Both the position numbers and the translations under genes were made by a program. This document shows, piece after piece, positions 9,701 through 21,262 of a stretch of DNA of 64,000 nucleotides (position 1 is its first letter; the number at the start of each line of letters is the position of its first letter). The notes below the pieces were generated by a model. It saw only the letters and a list, made by a program, of their open reading frames with translations. It was not told the DNA's origin and ran no database searches. The DNA comes from Hybos culiciformis (taxonomy: Eukaryota > Arthropoda > Insecta > Diptera > Hybotidae): positions 25,903,557-25,967,556 of the forward strand of contig OZ023273.1 of assembly GCA_964007475.1 (NCBI GenBank), in the 5' to 3' direction.

Positions 9701-12700
9701 ATGTCTTGTTCAAATAATACTTGTGCTGGTCAATCGCATTTCCGTTGTCGTTACGGTGGTTGTATTGACGTTAGCTTGCGTTGCAATGGAAAGAAAGATT
9801 GCTTCGATGGATCAGATGAAGACACTTATTATTCAAGCTGTACGAAAATTGACAATTTAGACATTAGATTTTTTAATAATACTGGTAAAGGGCATTGTGT
9901 AGTACCGGATTTGGATCACATGTCAATTTTTTATCAAGATAAAAGTCTAGGTAAATTACTCAAGCCAAAATCTCTGGTGGAGAAGCACAAATTTATTACT
10001 TATGAATGTGAAAATAGACCATCAAAGCCTGATAAATATCAAATGAGAGAAGATCCTGGAAGAGTGTATTGCGAGGAAGATGGTTGGACTGCACCACATC
10101 CTAAATGCTTACGTAAGCATATTTTGAAAATATTATAATTATATTATTTATAATATTATAACTATATTATTTATAATATTATAACTATATTATTTAGGCG
10201 AAGTGCAATAACTCATCGGTACTTAACTCATCGGTCCATTTTGGATAAGTTATATCCATTTTAACTCATCCGAAAATTGGCCGATGAGTTATATCCTTTG
10301 GAATGACATAACTCATCCACCTCAATGCTTATTTGTGACAATTACTACGGTACTTATTCCTTGGCCGATGATTGGCCCCATTTTTGTGTTAGCAGTAGAG
10401 GGAGTGTCCTAGAACGAGAAAAGGGGGCGGAGGGTGAGGGCTGCGGGCGGGCGGACTGGTGGTTGGTCAGTGGGATTTGCGGTGTAATGTATTTATCTTA
10501 TCGGCCAATGAGTAAATACCCAAGTTTTTGTCACAAATCACAAATAAGCATTGAGTTGGATGAGTTATGTCATTCAAAAGGATATAACTCATCGGCCAAT
10601 TTTCGGATGAGTTAAAATGGATATAACTTATCCAAAATCGACCGATGAGTTAAGTACCGATGAGTTATTGCGCGGACCCTATTATTTACACTTGAAATAA
10701 AAATACGAATTCCACCCCTTCTTTATTATTAAATATTTTAAATTATATATTTAAAGTAGAAATTGTATCAATTCGAAATAACGATTACATTACAAGTGAT
10801 TAAAATATGAATAGAGAATTAACTTCATAGTCGTTGCTCATGGTCAAGAAACTTCAGAAATTAAGTCGAAATTATTGAAATTAACCCTCAAAATTTCTCT
10901 GACTTGACAATCCAGCTTGCAATCCCATACTTTTTTTATAAGATAATTCGAATACGGTGATATGACTTCTTTTTAATTGTTTTTTATCCTTTGGTGTAAA
11001 ACCAAACCCAAATAATTAATGTCCTTTTTCGTTTTAAATTATTTAGCAACGTGTAATAGACAAGTTCTCAATGCTGTAACTTATCAATCGAAGTGTGATG
11101 AAGGGTTATGTCCTAACGTAATATTTCCAAACGTAAGTGTTCACTTGGAATGCAATTTTGGATATCTTGAACAAGAAAACCGTCCACCATTACAAAAAAT
11201 TCACTGTGATAAGGACGGCGAATGGGATTATCAACCTCCACGTTGTATTCCTGATTGTGGAGTTAAACATTTAAAGCCGGTAGGAACTTCTTCAAACGCA
11301 AAGCCTATTGCAATTGAAGAGGTGCCATGGCATGTTGGGATTTATTATAGCAAAGAAAACAAAGCAAAGCATGAACATCTTTGTGGAGGCACAATAATTA
11401 ACGCGATAGTTGTTTTATCAGGTGAGAAAACATTGTACTAGTAAATGTTTCTAATTTAGATTTCATTCATTAAATTCATGTAAAAAATTAAAATTTATTG
11501 AAACTTTTGATCGATCACGATAATAAAAATTAAAAGGCCATGTGGAAAATAATAAGTTTAAATATTGTACAATTTATCCATTATACACTTATAAGTATAA
11601 TGTTATGTGCAAAGTGATTTGTGGAGAATTATTCATATTTCCTGACACTTTGCGAGTCAATATTGAATTTGGTAATAAGTATTAAGAAATTTAAACTATG
11701 CGGGTATTATGAATAATGCACTTTGAACTTGAAATTGGTTGTGAGGATTTTAAAAACGAAGGATCTGTGAAATACATTTCTAAGGCAAGCGTTTTTCGAC
11801 AAAAACTCATAAGGACGTTTCGTTTTAGAATTGACCAATAAACGCGCTCCTGAAGTTACTTATCCTTGACTGAAACATCATGTGTAAAAAAGATGTCCTT
11901 TTTTAAATTATTTTAAATTGGTACAGAATAAGAATTTAAATTTAATTAAACATGTTTATGTTTATTTTTCTTTTTGTTGATATTTGAATTTTTTCGCCCA
12001 AAATAAGAAAAAAAAAGTTATCGATTGACAAAAAAATAGTTTTTCATTTTATGAGCTCATGTTTAACCAGTAGAAATTTTCGCAAGTACTTATGTACATT
12101 GACAGTGATCGTAACGAAAAACGAACTAACCTACTCATTCATTTGTCATTTTGCCCATAAGTATATGTAGATACGTATTTATTATTATTGTGAAATTGTG
12201 ACATTCGTAGCTGCCCATTGTTTTTCTTTAAACAATGTCAATGTGAAGGAATCTGACAAACAATATTTTAAAGTACTTGCTGGAAAATATACTCGAGCTT
12301 ACATTGCAAATGAACCAAATGTACAATTCTTTACAATAGAAGAGCTAGTTGTTCCTGAAGGGTAATTAGACTGTAATTTCATCAAATACAAATTTATTAT
12401 ATATTTAATTTTTTATAGATTTCAGGGCATTTCACAAAATTATCTCTATGATTATGCTCTCATACTTCTAAATAGACCGATAAAACTTACCACCAATGTA
12501 AGACCAATTTGTATTGATCAGGTCGACATAAAGGTTCCCGTAACTAGCAATGTTGGAATGGTGGCTGGTTGGGGTGAAATAAATGCTAACCGTGAACGCC
12601 CAAATGAATTGATGGCAATTAATTTGACAACAGTTGATTATAGTGAATGTATAAAAACCGATAATAGACTTCGAAATACAGTTACTGGTGATAAATTTTG

Positions 12701-12938
12701 TGTTATTTATGATCGATCTAAAACTCAAGGACAAGTTTGTCATGGCGATAGTGGAGGTGGTTTTGTTATTAAAAAAAAGGACAGATATTATCTAAGAGGG
12801 GTTTTAAGCAACACTTTTAGTGTTCGTGGAGTTAATTTAGAGTGTGGTCAGAGTACACACGCAACATTTACTAATATTGCACAATATATAAATGTAATCG
12901 ATGAATATGTAAAAAAGAAAGGAAATAATCCCATTTAG
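6583..12938 (+). CDS. modSP: Modular serine protease (ModSP / HP14 / MSP type), 7 exons
   Basis: Secreted initiating protease of the insect Toll and prophenoloxidase cascades; family members autoactivate downstream of microbial recognition proteins. Joined exons are 6583-6733, 7907-8084, 8370-8428, 9543-10112, 11047-11421, 12211-12361 and 12419-12938; all introns are GT-AG and the 2004-nt frame closes at TAG, giving 667 residues. Residues 1-20 are a signal peptide. Five LDL-receptor A repeats follow (about 26-63, 68-105, 108-145, 151-185, 190-229), then Sushi (248-318), a Wonton-like Cys-rich domain (322-386) and the protease (about 391-660). The triad is His447 (AAHC), Asp506 (DYAL) and Ser606 (GDSGG). 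This order matches Manduca HP14. The pocket residue six before Ser606 is Gln, not Asp, so trypsin-like specificity is unlikely. No Arg-IVGG activation site is seen before PWHV (413-416). Length fits the family. Transposons lie upstream and in introns, but all exons are intact. Confidence 0.93.
7407..7454 (-). pseudogene. Possible Tc1/mariner-type transposase scrap in ModSP intron 1
   Basis: The minus strand reads FNAFWARGVIGLLNF and then a stop. This recalls the block with a Trp, Gly-Val-Ile-Gly and aromatic residues around the second catalytic Asp region of mariner-like transposases, but it is short and decayed. Surrounding bases (about 7320-7470) are richer in G+C than the rest of the intron, in keeping with foreign coding origin. 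The assignment is tentative. Confidence 0.25.
7907..8084 (+). CDS. modSP: ModSP exon 2: LDLa repeats 1 (end) and 2
   Basis: The acceptor is TTTTAG|AC. It completes repeat 1 with DCKDYSDE and carries repeat 2 (CPRHAFQC to FGC, residues 68-105) with the calcium-binding DGSDE motif. The donor is CCTTC|GTAAGT, phase 2. Confidence 0.9.
8370..8428 (+). CDS. modSP: ModSP exon 3: first half of LDLa repeat 3 (59 nt)
   Basis: This micro-exon encodes DDYFKCKSGHCILVENICD. The acceptor is TTTTCCAG|A and the donor is GATG|GTAAGA, phase 1. Intron 2 (8085-8369) enters in phase 2, and both junctions restore an unbroken LDLa repeat, which supports the exon despite its size. Confidence 0.88.
8803..8934. repeat. 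Imperfect hairpin in ModSP intron 3
   Basis: The left arm begins ACATGTTAATAAAATTTGTT and the right arm ends with its inverted copy, AACAAATTTTCTTAACATGT. Further in, TACACAAAAACACATAG pairs with CTATGTGTTTTTGTGTA. The loop is about 20 bp around 8868. It could be a small foldback transposon or an RNA hairpin in the pre-mRNA. No target duplication is obvious. Confidence 0.55.
9010..9340. repeat. Inverted and tandem repeat cluster in ModSP intron 3
   Basis: GGCAATTTGTCCAAAAAACAATT-type sequence near 9014 recurs inverted near 9265-9300 (ACAAATTGTTTTCGACAAATT region). Between them a 23-bp unit, ATAACTTTTCGTCTAATAAA plus three bases, is repeated twice head to tail (9102-9124 and 9125-9147). This looks like a degraded inverted-repeat transposon, but the edges and target duplication are not clear. 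Confidence 0.4.
9543..10112 (+). CDS. modSP: ModSP exon 4: LDLa repeats 3 (end), 4, 5 and Sushi domain
   Basis: The acceptor is TTTAAAG|GT. It completes repeat 3 with GDCGDGSDE, then carries repeat 4 (residues 151-185) and repeat 5 (190-229). The Sushi domain runs from Cys248 to Cys318 and ends DGWTAPHPKC. The donor is TTAC|GTAAGC, phase 1. This is the longest exon, so half the recognition part is read without interruption. Confidence 0.92.
10133..10196 (+). repeat. 23-bp tandem repeat, about 2.7 units
   Basis: The unit TTATTTATAATATTATAACTATA (a 23-mer, positions 10144-10166 and 10167-10189) is repeated, preceded by a partial unit and ending at the left target duplication of the foldback element. 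It is A+T-only apart from single C bases. Confidence 0.6.
10197..10679. mobile_element. Foldback (MULE-like) transposon in ModSP intron 4, 483 bp
   Basis: Arms of about 165 bp are inverted copies built from CAATAACTCATCGGT-type motifs. The outer ends are GGCGAAGTGC and, inverted, GGGTCCGCGC. A 9-bp direct repeat TATTATTTA flanks it (10188-10196 and 10680-10688). Long arms with a 9-bp target duplication are typical of Mutator-like foldback elements; the class is inference. The central 140 bp is unusually G+C-rich, with runs such as GGGGGCGGAGGGTGAGGGC near 10421-10440, in sharp contrast with its surroundings. The motif ACTCATCGG recurs several times per arm. Confidence 0.75.
11047..11421 (+). 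CDS. modSP: ModSP exon 5: Wonton-like domain and protease N-terminus
   Basis: The acceptor is ATTTAG|CA. Residues 322-386 form the second Cys-rich domain (six Cys, closing DYQPPRC). Cys390 is placed to link the regulatory part to the protease. The activation region reads KHLKPVGTSSNAKPIAIEE before PWHVGIYY; no basic-IVGG site is present. It ends in IINAIVVLS just before the catalytic His. The donor is TCAG|GTGAGA, phase 1. Confidence 0.9.
12211..12361 (+). CDS. modSP: ModSP exon 6: catalytic His region
   Basis: The acceptor is TTCGTAG|CT. It starts AAHCF with catalytic His447 and its disulfide Cys448, then the loop to EELVVPEG. The donor is GAAGG|GTAATT, phase 2. Intron 6 that follows is only 57 bp (12362-12418). 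Confidence 0.9.
12419..12938 (+). CDS. modSP: ModSP exon 7: catalytic Asp and Ser, C-terminus
   Basis: The acceptor is TTTTATAG|AT. It carries DYALILL with Asp506, the MVAGWGE block, and VCHGDSGGG with Ser606. The substrate-pocket wall reads LSNTFS where trypsins have SWG. It ends KKGNNPI then TAG. Confidence 0.93.
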
Positions 12939-12947
12939 TTAAATGTA

Positions 12948-12953
12948 AATAAA
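12948..12953 (+). terminator. modSP: Polyadenylation signal AATAAA of ModSP
   Basis: AATAAA lies 10 bp past the stop codon, giving a very short 3' UTR if used. T-rich and GT-containing sequence follows from 12978. Confidence 0.65.
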
Positions 12954-12999
12954 GCGTAAGTTCACTGAAAAAAAAATTGTTTATTTACGTGGTTAGGTA

Positions 13000-15900
13000 A
13001 AATGTTAATTTCTTCTTAAGATGTTATATTTGAATTATAAGAAAATGAAGAAAATTAAGTTTTTTATTTAAAATAAAATAGAGAAATAAAAGATAAGTGT
13101 TTGAGAATTTTCCTTTCCTTTTGTAGATGTACATTTTGTTCTTTTAATCTTTTTCAGATATTGTAATTAGTTTTTCAAAATTAACTTAAGAACAAAATTA
13201 TTTGTTTACATTTACACTAGAATAGGTTGGACTAACGTCAAAAATGCTATCAAAAAACTATATATATTCTGAATTATAACTATATCATCATTATTATAAC
13301 TATCATCATTATTAACGGTAAAAAGCATAAAAAGCTTTAGTGAAAAAATAAAACACATAAAGACAGAAAAGAAAAATTAAATTTATAAAAAAAAAAAAAA
13401 TAATTAAATTTATTATTTTTTATTATTTTAAAATAAATTTCATTTAATAATAAATGTATTTTTCCACAAATTTAATATTCATGTGTGCGTGATGAAAGAA
13501 TTCTTTTTTCTTGAGAAATTTTTGGTTTTATGTTTTGAAAAAAAGATTATATACCTATAACCTATGTATATGTTTACATATTATTAGAATATTAGATTTT
13601 TTTTTTTTTATAAATTTTAATAAAGACTCAAAAGGAAAATTGAATTTCGAAATTCAATTCACGTACAGGCTTTCAGCTCTAATCAAATTAAATGAATTTT
13701 CTCATATGCTATTTTTAAAAATCAATTTTTATTTTATTAAAAATAGATTTTAAAATATGAAAATATTTAAAGGAAAACATTTTTGTTATCATGTTAGATT
13801 TTGTTTTTGCAAAAATTAAATTAAATTTTTTTATTGTATTATATATTATATTTTTTATTGTATAATGTTTTACTTAGAATAAGATCATTGAATATAAATT
13901 CACACAATCCTTATTTGATTTAACTCATATATTATTATTATGTATACATTTGCCATGTGAACAATGAAACTACATTATAAATATTAACACTACAACTTTA
14001 ATTTGAAAATTATTATTATAAGTCATTAGTCGCCCTTCAACTTTTCTTTTTTAAACAAAAAAGCTATCATTTTAGATTAGATATTCTTATAATAAATAAA
14101 GTAGGATATAGGTATAGTATATTATAATTTTAATTATAAATAATGATTAAAAAGTCAAAGGTATACTTTGGGTATTGTTATGAAAGTATAAAATTGATAA
14201 ATTTTACATAAATTCGAGTCTGAAGTTGGAACCGAAACGCAACATCACTAAACCATTGTATATCTTAGTCTCTGTGAAATGAGTTAAACTGTTTACTTTT
14301 CTTCTTCGTCAATCATTTCTATAAGTATTTGATCGTTTCACTTCTTAATCCTTATATTTTCTTTGATCATACTTACCTATGTAGTAATATCCTAATCTTA
14401 TTGTTGTTTAATTTTTTCTGTTAAAATTTTATTTTGGACTTATGATAATGAAGAGAATGACTATTTTCTCTTTTAAATTTTATTTGGAATACATTTTGTT
14501 TGGTAAAGTATTACTACGTGTTAAATTGGTATATATATATAGTTTTAGTAGTTTAACTTATAAAATTGATACTCAACTTGTACCTAGACCTACCTTTATT
14601 ACATTTAGAAAATTTGAAATGTAAAAACGAAAAATCTATAGATATGCATATATGCCATCATTAAAGTTTTTTCGCGAATACCGACTGATATACTTTGATA
14701 ATACCATTCGTTGATTCCGTATAATAAATTTTCGTATACATTCTATTCTAGACCTACCAAATAATAAGACTTGTGGGAATTATCAATGCCGAACTTTCTT
14801 TTCAAACATATTCTCGACACTATGTTCATACAATTCAATATTCAACCATTTTTACTTATGTTTGTTTTTAACTTTCAATACATTTCTTAGATTAAGTTAT
14901 TAAATATATAGGTATTCTAGAAATACATTTCAACATTTCTTTATTACAGAAAGGGTTATTCATCAAAGAAATGTAAATTTGTTTTTTTCATGTATACTGA
15001 TGCTTATAATCGAAATGTTGTTCATCGAAACGCGAATACTTTTCAAAAATATATTAAAATTTAGGTACAAAAAAGAAAATTCATAATAATTTATAAAGGA
15101 TACATCAAGTAGTTTTCATACGTGTATGCTCTGTTATAATAATGTATTCATAAACATGTAGAATTCTATAATGAAAAATTAGAATTCAAAACTTAACCAT
15201 GGATAATGAGGAGAGAACAAAAAAAGCTAATATAAATTTTACTGAATATGTGGTCAGTTTTTCTGGTTTCATGAAAATCAATTTAAATTGCTATTGAAAA
15301 TACCATTTTATGTTGAAAATTTTGATCAGTAAATTAAATATGCATTTAGCATACATTTTTTCAAAGTAAAGTTATTTATATGTGTTTCAAAACATATAAA
15401 AATTAACGCTTGCATTCACCTGAGTTCATTTGAATTTCCATTTGATTAATAATAATAATATTCAAAAATACGGTTTTAGACTTAAAAAAAATAAATGAAT
15501 GAACAAAATTAATAAACTTTAATTATTTATGAATATAAATAAATTAATATCAACATGATGAATTTCTTAAAATTATTGATTATTTTAATTCGAATGCTTA
15601 ATGAAAGAAAATTAGTTACACTTTTTACCTAGACTTATCAGCTAGGACATCAATGAAAACACATTGGTATATTAAGAGGATCTTGTAATGTTTAAGTTCT
15701 AACGCAGATAATATTTTATTTACTCAAAATTTCAGTTGTCTTTTTCATGAAATGAGTATATACTTTCGTAAAGATTTTATAGAATTAGTCCAGTTTTAGG
15801 AATAAATAAGTTCTCAAATTTCAAACAATTCTAAGAAACAATTGCAAAAACAATCTCAAGATATTAATATTTATTATTTGAACTAATTCCACTGTAGTAT

Positions 15901-18900
15901 ATTGTTAAAATACTGATGATCCTAAAGGAATTTTCGACGCATACATAGCTACGGTAACGAAACTTTCGTGGCGTATTTTCATTGCCCGAAATGAAATTAA
16001 TAACAATTAAACATTATACTTAAAAATATTTTAATCTCTATCATAAACATAGAGACGTACATTTCAAATTATTTATAATTAAGGGGTCTGTTCAAAAAAA
16101 GGAAATTTTTATTTATTAATACCAATTTATTTAATTTGTAATTTTGTTTATTTTAATGGATTTTAAATATTCTCGAACAATTTCTTTTTCTTTTCGTTTA
16201 AATATCTCTCTCATTAGCAAAAATGACAAAACTCTTCTGTTGAAAGGTTTACCAGAATACAAAAAAAAAAAAAAAATTATGTTCACTTAATGGCTTTTCT
16301 TAAAAAAAAAAAAAAATAAATAAGAAAAATTAAGAAAAAAAAATTGGAAATATTTTTTAAATGAACTCGATAAAAGCTAAAGACAATAAAACCTAATGAG
16401 CCCCAATTAGAGATAAAAAATTTGCTAAGAATCCTTTCAAGTGCAAAAAATGATATAACATTATTAGTAATTTAGCTGTACACAACAAAGAAGGAAAAAT
16501 AAAAAAAAAGGATTTTTTTTTTTTTAATATCAGAAATTGCGGGTGGTGACAATATAATTTTCATATAGATATTTGAATTTTAAGTGAGAGGCGAAAATAT
16601 AATAAAAATAAATTTGTAACAAATTTTGAATACAAATTTTTTTGTTTTTATATTATTCTTAATTTTGTAAAGTAGAAAATATTCCATGAATTAACGAAAT
16701 GCAAGGTCGAAGGTTCAAATTAAGTATTGAACGCTTGTATAAAAAAGTTAATTTTAAGTAATTTTTTCATTGAACTGGGTTTATTTAATTTTTTAATTAT
16801 AAAATAAAAAGATTTGATTAATTTTCGCTTTATGTTTGATTTATTTCAAATTAACCTAAACATTATATATCCATATATAATTTTAAAGTTCAGATTGAAG
16901 TTTGACTATTAACTCTGCTCTTTCGTTCGTTTTTGTGGGTTTTTAATCATTTTTAAAACGAAATTTTATTTGGGATAGTCGTTGATGAAGATGTTTTCTT
17001 ATATCGCATCGCAAAATATAAATATTTAAATTCACTTATTCTTATAAGAACAAGTCTACATATTTTAATTTTAAGAAGAAATATTAATAGAAGGCGTGTT
17101 CTACCAGTTTCTTTTAGACGGCATTCTAGGGATCTGCTAAATTATTATTTGCTTTTAATAAAAATGCCCAATAAACCAAAAATGTAGCTTATAGATTTAT
17201 TATTCATTTCAGAATTATTACTTTATTAAATATTGAGACTACGATTATGTTCTAATTATAATATATTTTATAATATATTTTATATAGATAGTAAGTTTTT
17301 GTCTCGGATACCCTTTTGATTGCATTTTACAGATTATTTGGTAAAAATTATTTTGGGGAAACTTTTCGAATTTTATTTTTAAATCTTCACCATTTTTGGA
17401 AGAACAAAATCGATGTATGTTTTTCCCAAAGGTTACATTTAGCCTCAGAACATCGTAGCAAAACTTCATTTAGAACATATAAGATTTATACTTGTTATGA
17501 TACATATTGGATACTGAATAAATCAAACTAATTGAATGAACCTTTGCAAACGCTTTGATTTCTGGACACTTAAAGTGCAAAAAAAGATAAAAACAATACC
17601 TCATAAATGAAGTATAGAGTCCGATTTCATCATGAAGAAAACATTTTTTTTGTTGAATAATATATTATAATATGTATTTAAGTAAATGCATGTCTACACT
17701 ACATAAAGAAAATTGTGAACATTCTATTAAGTCATGTATATTTTTTTCTTTTTGTACTACAACTATCCACAATCTGTATCATAACCACAAGATTCGTTAT
17801 TAGCGTTAGTGTTGTTATTTTTTAAAAGTCACGGAAGCTATTTTCGATTCTAATAGCAAGATTGTTCCACTGGAAATGAGTTGAATACTTTGGTTTTAGA
17901 TTTACTAAAGTAAACATATATTTTTTTAAATAACTTTTGTATCATGCACATCGCAAGAACATAAGTACATGTTATATGTTAACATACATATTTTAATAAA
18001 ATCTGTTTTTCTATTTAAAGGTATAGGTTAAGGTTCAATATTCTTAAATCATTGTTGTGATGTTCTTTTTTTTTTTTTTGCAGAAAATTAATCTCAATTA
18101 GTTTTCTATAGCTTACAAATGGATTTTCGAAATAAAAAAACTGAAAAAAGATATAATGTACTATAATGTATACGTATAAATATTTGTTTTTTTTCTATGA
18201 GAGGAAAAATTTGCTAGTAAAATATTAGATGAAAAATGAATTCTATAAAATGTTAAAAGAAAATGAATTTAATGAAAAATTATTAAGTTGAATCGAAAAA
18301 ATCCAATATGAATGCACAATAAAAGAAAATCCACTATAAACTTTAACAGTGCGTTACTCCACCATAGATTTTAATTATTTTTTAGTTTAAAGTAAAATAT
18401 TTTTTTATGAATCGACTTATTTTGTTTCACTGTTCCTATACCGTTAAGGATTGATTTAATCGCGTCAGTTAATCTTTTTTTTTAAATAAAGTAGGAAAAT
18501 TAGATAAGAAAGAATAAAGGTAACATGCTATGTTTGTACGCTATATGCATTATGCTTGTACTGTGCTTGAGTGTAGTATATATTCTGACCACCACAACGC
18601 ATAGATAAGAAAATTAATAAATTGAACCATTCCAGTAAATTTTAAATAGATGTTTTTTTCAAACATTTTTTTTCAAAATATTATTTCTCAAAGTCACTTT
18701 TAGTCTAGATTATAAACGAGATTAATTTGATGTACAATGCACATTTTGGACTGGAACATGTCCCAAAAATACTGTGATATATATACGTATACTATTGAGA
18801 TGTGAAATAAAATTGAAAAAATTAATGTTACTTAATAATCAGTTTTGCAAAGTATTATTTAAATTAGATTGAAAAATACAAACTTCATGCACTTATATTG

Positions 18901-18933
18901 GGCTTAAACTATCCCAAAAACAAGTTCACGAAC
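13000..18933. other. Gene-poor A+T-rich DNA
   Basis: No gene is supported. Open frames at 13511-13753, 17245-17469 (minus) and 17316-17531 have low-complexity or unremarkable translations. A 31-codon stretch around 15908-16008 (plus) has coding-like composition (DDPKGIFDAYIATVTKLSWR) but is too short to call. Poly-A and poly-T runs are common near 16260-16340 and 16500. Confidence 0.4.
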
Positions 18934-18941
18934 ATCTAGTG

Positions 18942-19469
18942 CAGAGATTCTTAACTGGTGTTCCGCGAATATGGTCCAAGTGGTCTGCAAAATTTCAATT
19001 TTAAATATATTGAAAATTAGAAACATAAGAAAAATACGAAAACAATCGTTCCTTTTAAAGTTCGAATTTTTTACTACCAAAGCTGGCCTATCTTTTTGCT
19101 CAATCCAATTAGAATTTTCTCTATCTCAAATCAGACCTCATATTGTTCAAATATGTAAAAATCGCTAGGCACAAATTTCTCAATAAAAATTTATTTTTTT
19201 TGTTATTTGTAGCAACGTACTTTTATGTTCATTATTTGATTAATTTCATTTTCAGAATTTATTTTTTAAATCTATGTAATAATTTATCCTTTTTAATTTT
19301 AATTAATACATATTTATATCTTTATTGAAAATTATATTCGATTTTTTATTATTCATTAATTTTAAGTTCTTGCTAAATACCGAATTTCAAATTTTTTAAT
19401 ATTAATATTCCGCGAGAAAAATATATACATAATTGTGTTCCGCGTCTTTGAAAAAGTTAAGAACCACTG
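18942..19469. mobile_element. Non-autonomous hAT element, 528 bp
   Basis: The left end is CAGAGATTCTTAACTGGTG and the right end, inverted, is CAGTGGTTCTTAACTTTTTC; GTTCCGCG follows inside on both sides. The 8-bp direct repeat ATCTAGTG flanks it exactly (18934-18941 and 19470-19477). CAG-ended repeats of the form CAGNGGTTCTTAAC with 8-bp target duplications are characteristic of hAT transposons. Open frames inside (18971-19168, 19143-19328) do not look like transposase, so it needs help in trans. Confidence 0.85.
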
Positions 19470-19477
19470 ATCTAGTG

Positions 19478-21262
19478 TATAGCAATATTTAAAACATCAT
19501 TTAGGTGTATACATAATTACATATGTATATATTTTTTTCAAGAAACCTTAATTTTTTACTTCACCCAAACTGACCAATATATTTTTTTTATGTGAGAATT
19601 GAAAAAGTTTAATAAATGTTAAGGGTTAACTAATGTTATCATAATATGAGATTCCACATTTCATAGTTCATAATTAGTTTTTATATTACTCTCTTATTTA
19701 ACTTTCTCGGTTTCATTTCAGTTTTACAGAATTATTCATTTTAATATTCTCAACATTTTGATTTTTATAATATAATATAATAATATATAGCTACAAAACT
19801 CAGTCATTCGTATGTACTTTACAAACCACAATATAGCATTACATTAAATGTTGTATATTTGTTAATGCCTTATAAACATTTCAAGAACATATTAGCCGTA
19901 CACTATTAAAAGTAGGTATTTTATATACCGACAATAAAAACCAAATTTCTACATTTTGAAATTAAAATAGATTAAAATAGGGATTTTTATTAATTCTATT
20001 TTCGTAGTACATAATATTAGGGTAAATTAGCACTTTATTTTATTTGATTTCCATTGTGAATTAGTTAGACACAAAAATCTTAGCATTTTGATATCAAATA
20101 CATATGTACGTACATTATTTGTGATATTGAAAAAGAAAATTAAGAAAATTAAATTTATTCAAATGCTAATTGAAAAAGTAGATAAAATTGCTACAAAATT
20201 TTCTGAAATTATTCCGAGATAGAAAGAGCATAGAAAATGTAAAAAGTCAGGAGATTTGTGGTTATTCACTGGGCTTCCGTGTTTTAAATTATTAATATTG
20301 TTTATGTTTTGATTTTACTTTCGTATTCCAAAACTATATTCAATTATTCAGACCGCGAAAATTGATTTTAAATATAAAAAATTCGTAAAGAACCTTTAAA
20401 TTTTTTTTTTAACATAAAGACGTAATTTTGTCGAATAATTAAATATAACTTTTTTAAGTCAAGAAAAGTCAAGGCACGCATAAAAGTATAAGATACATAT
20501 ATAATCTTTCGACACTAATTTAACAAATACATAATGTTAGTTGAATAAGAAAAACATCCCCCCATAAGCTTAAAATTTGACCATTATTTCATTATTCTAT
20601 TAACAATAAAAATTTATTAAAAAACTTTTATATAATTGAAGTTAGTTTTTCCAAAAGAAAAAATAAATTAATCTTTGAATAAAATTGTCATTAATTTAAT
20701 AAAATTTATGACTTTATTTTATAATGCTAATTTATACAAAATAATAATTTCGCATTGAATATATTTACATTAAAATCTAATTTTGATTTGCATCATTAAT
20801 TTTAAAAACTATAAAACTTATTAAAATTGTAATTTTACAAAATTTTATAATTTTTTTTCTTTTATCGCTAACAAATAAAGAGTAAAGCAAAAGTTTTGAC
20901 AGTCTTTGGTACAGTATTTTGGGGGAGCCTTACATTATTCTTTAAACAGAAATAGGTTTGAGGCAAAATGTATTTATGTATGTACATACATTTGAAAGAT
21001 TTCTCAATTTTTAGAAAAAGGGAACAAAAATGGGGTTAGAATAAATATTGGAAACAGAAAATATTAAAAGCCAGTCGAAAAAACTGATTTAATTTTTTAA
21101 TTCACAATTTGTTTTTGACACATGTATTTTTATTGATATTAGCGTGAAAGATATACGTATTTTTTTTTTAGTTATATTTTGAATCAGTAGTCATGATTTT
21201 TAAAATTGATTGAAAAAGAAGTATACATATTGTACTCAGAGCCGTCTTATCTAAAATTCATA
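19478..21262. other. Gene-poor A+T-rich DNA
   Basis: Only simple-sequence A+T tracts and short random open frames are seen. Nothing else can be supported. Confidence 0.4.

Noticed and set aside
9549..9860. 103-codon frame overlapping ModSP exon 4
   Set aside because: Shadow frame of the true exon; the other frame carries the LDLa cysteines and SDE motifs.
10325..10615. 96-codon plus-strand frame
   Set aside because: It lies within the foldback transposon and is a by-product of its G+C-rich core; the inverted arms explain its sequence.
14370..14395. Perfect splice-donor-like CATAG|GTAAGTATG on the minus strand
   Set aside because: No coding-like sequence precedes it; single splice-site matches are frequent by chance.
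17245..17469. 74-codon minus-strand frame
   Set aside because: Composition is partly coding-like, but no splice context, domain or start signal supports it, and an overlapping plus-strand frame of similar length is equally open.
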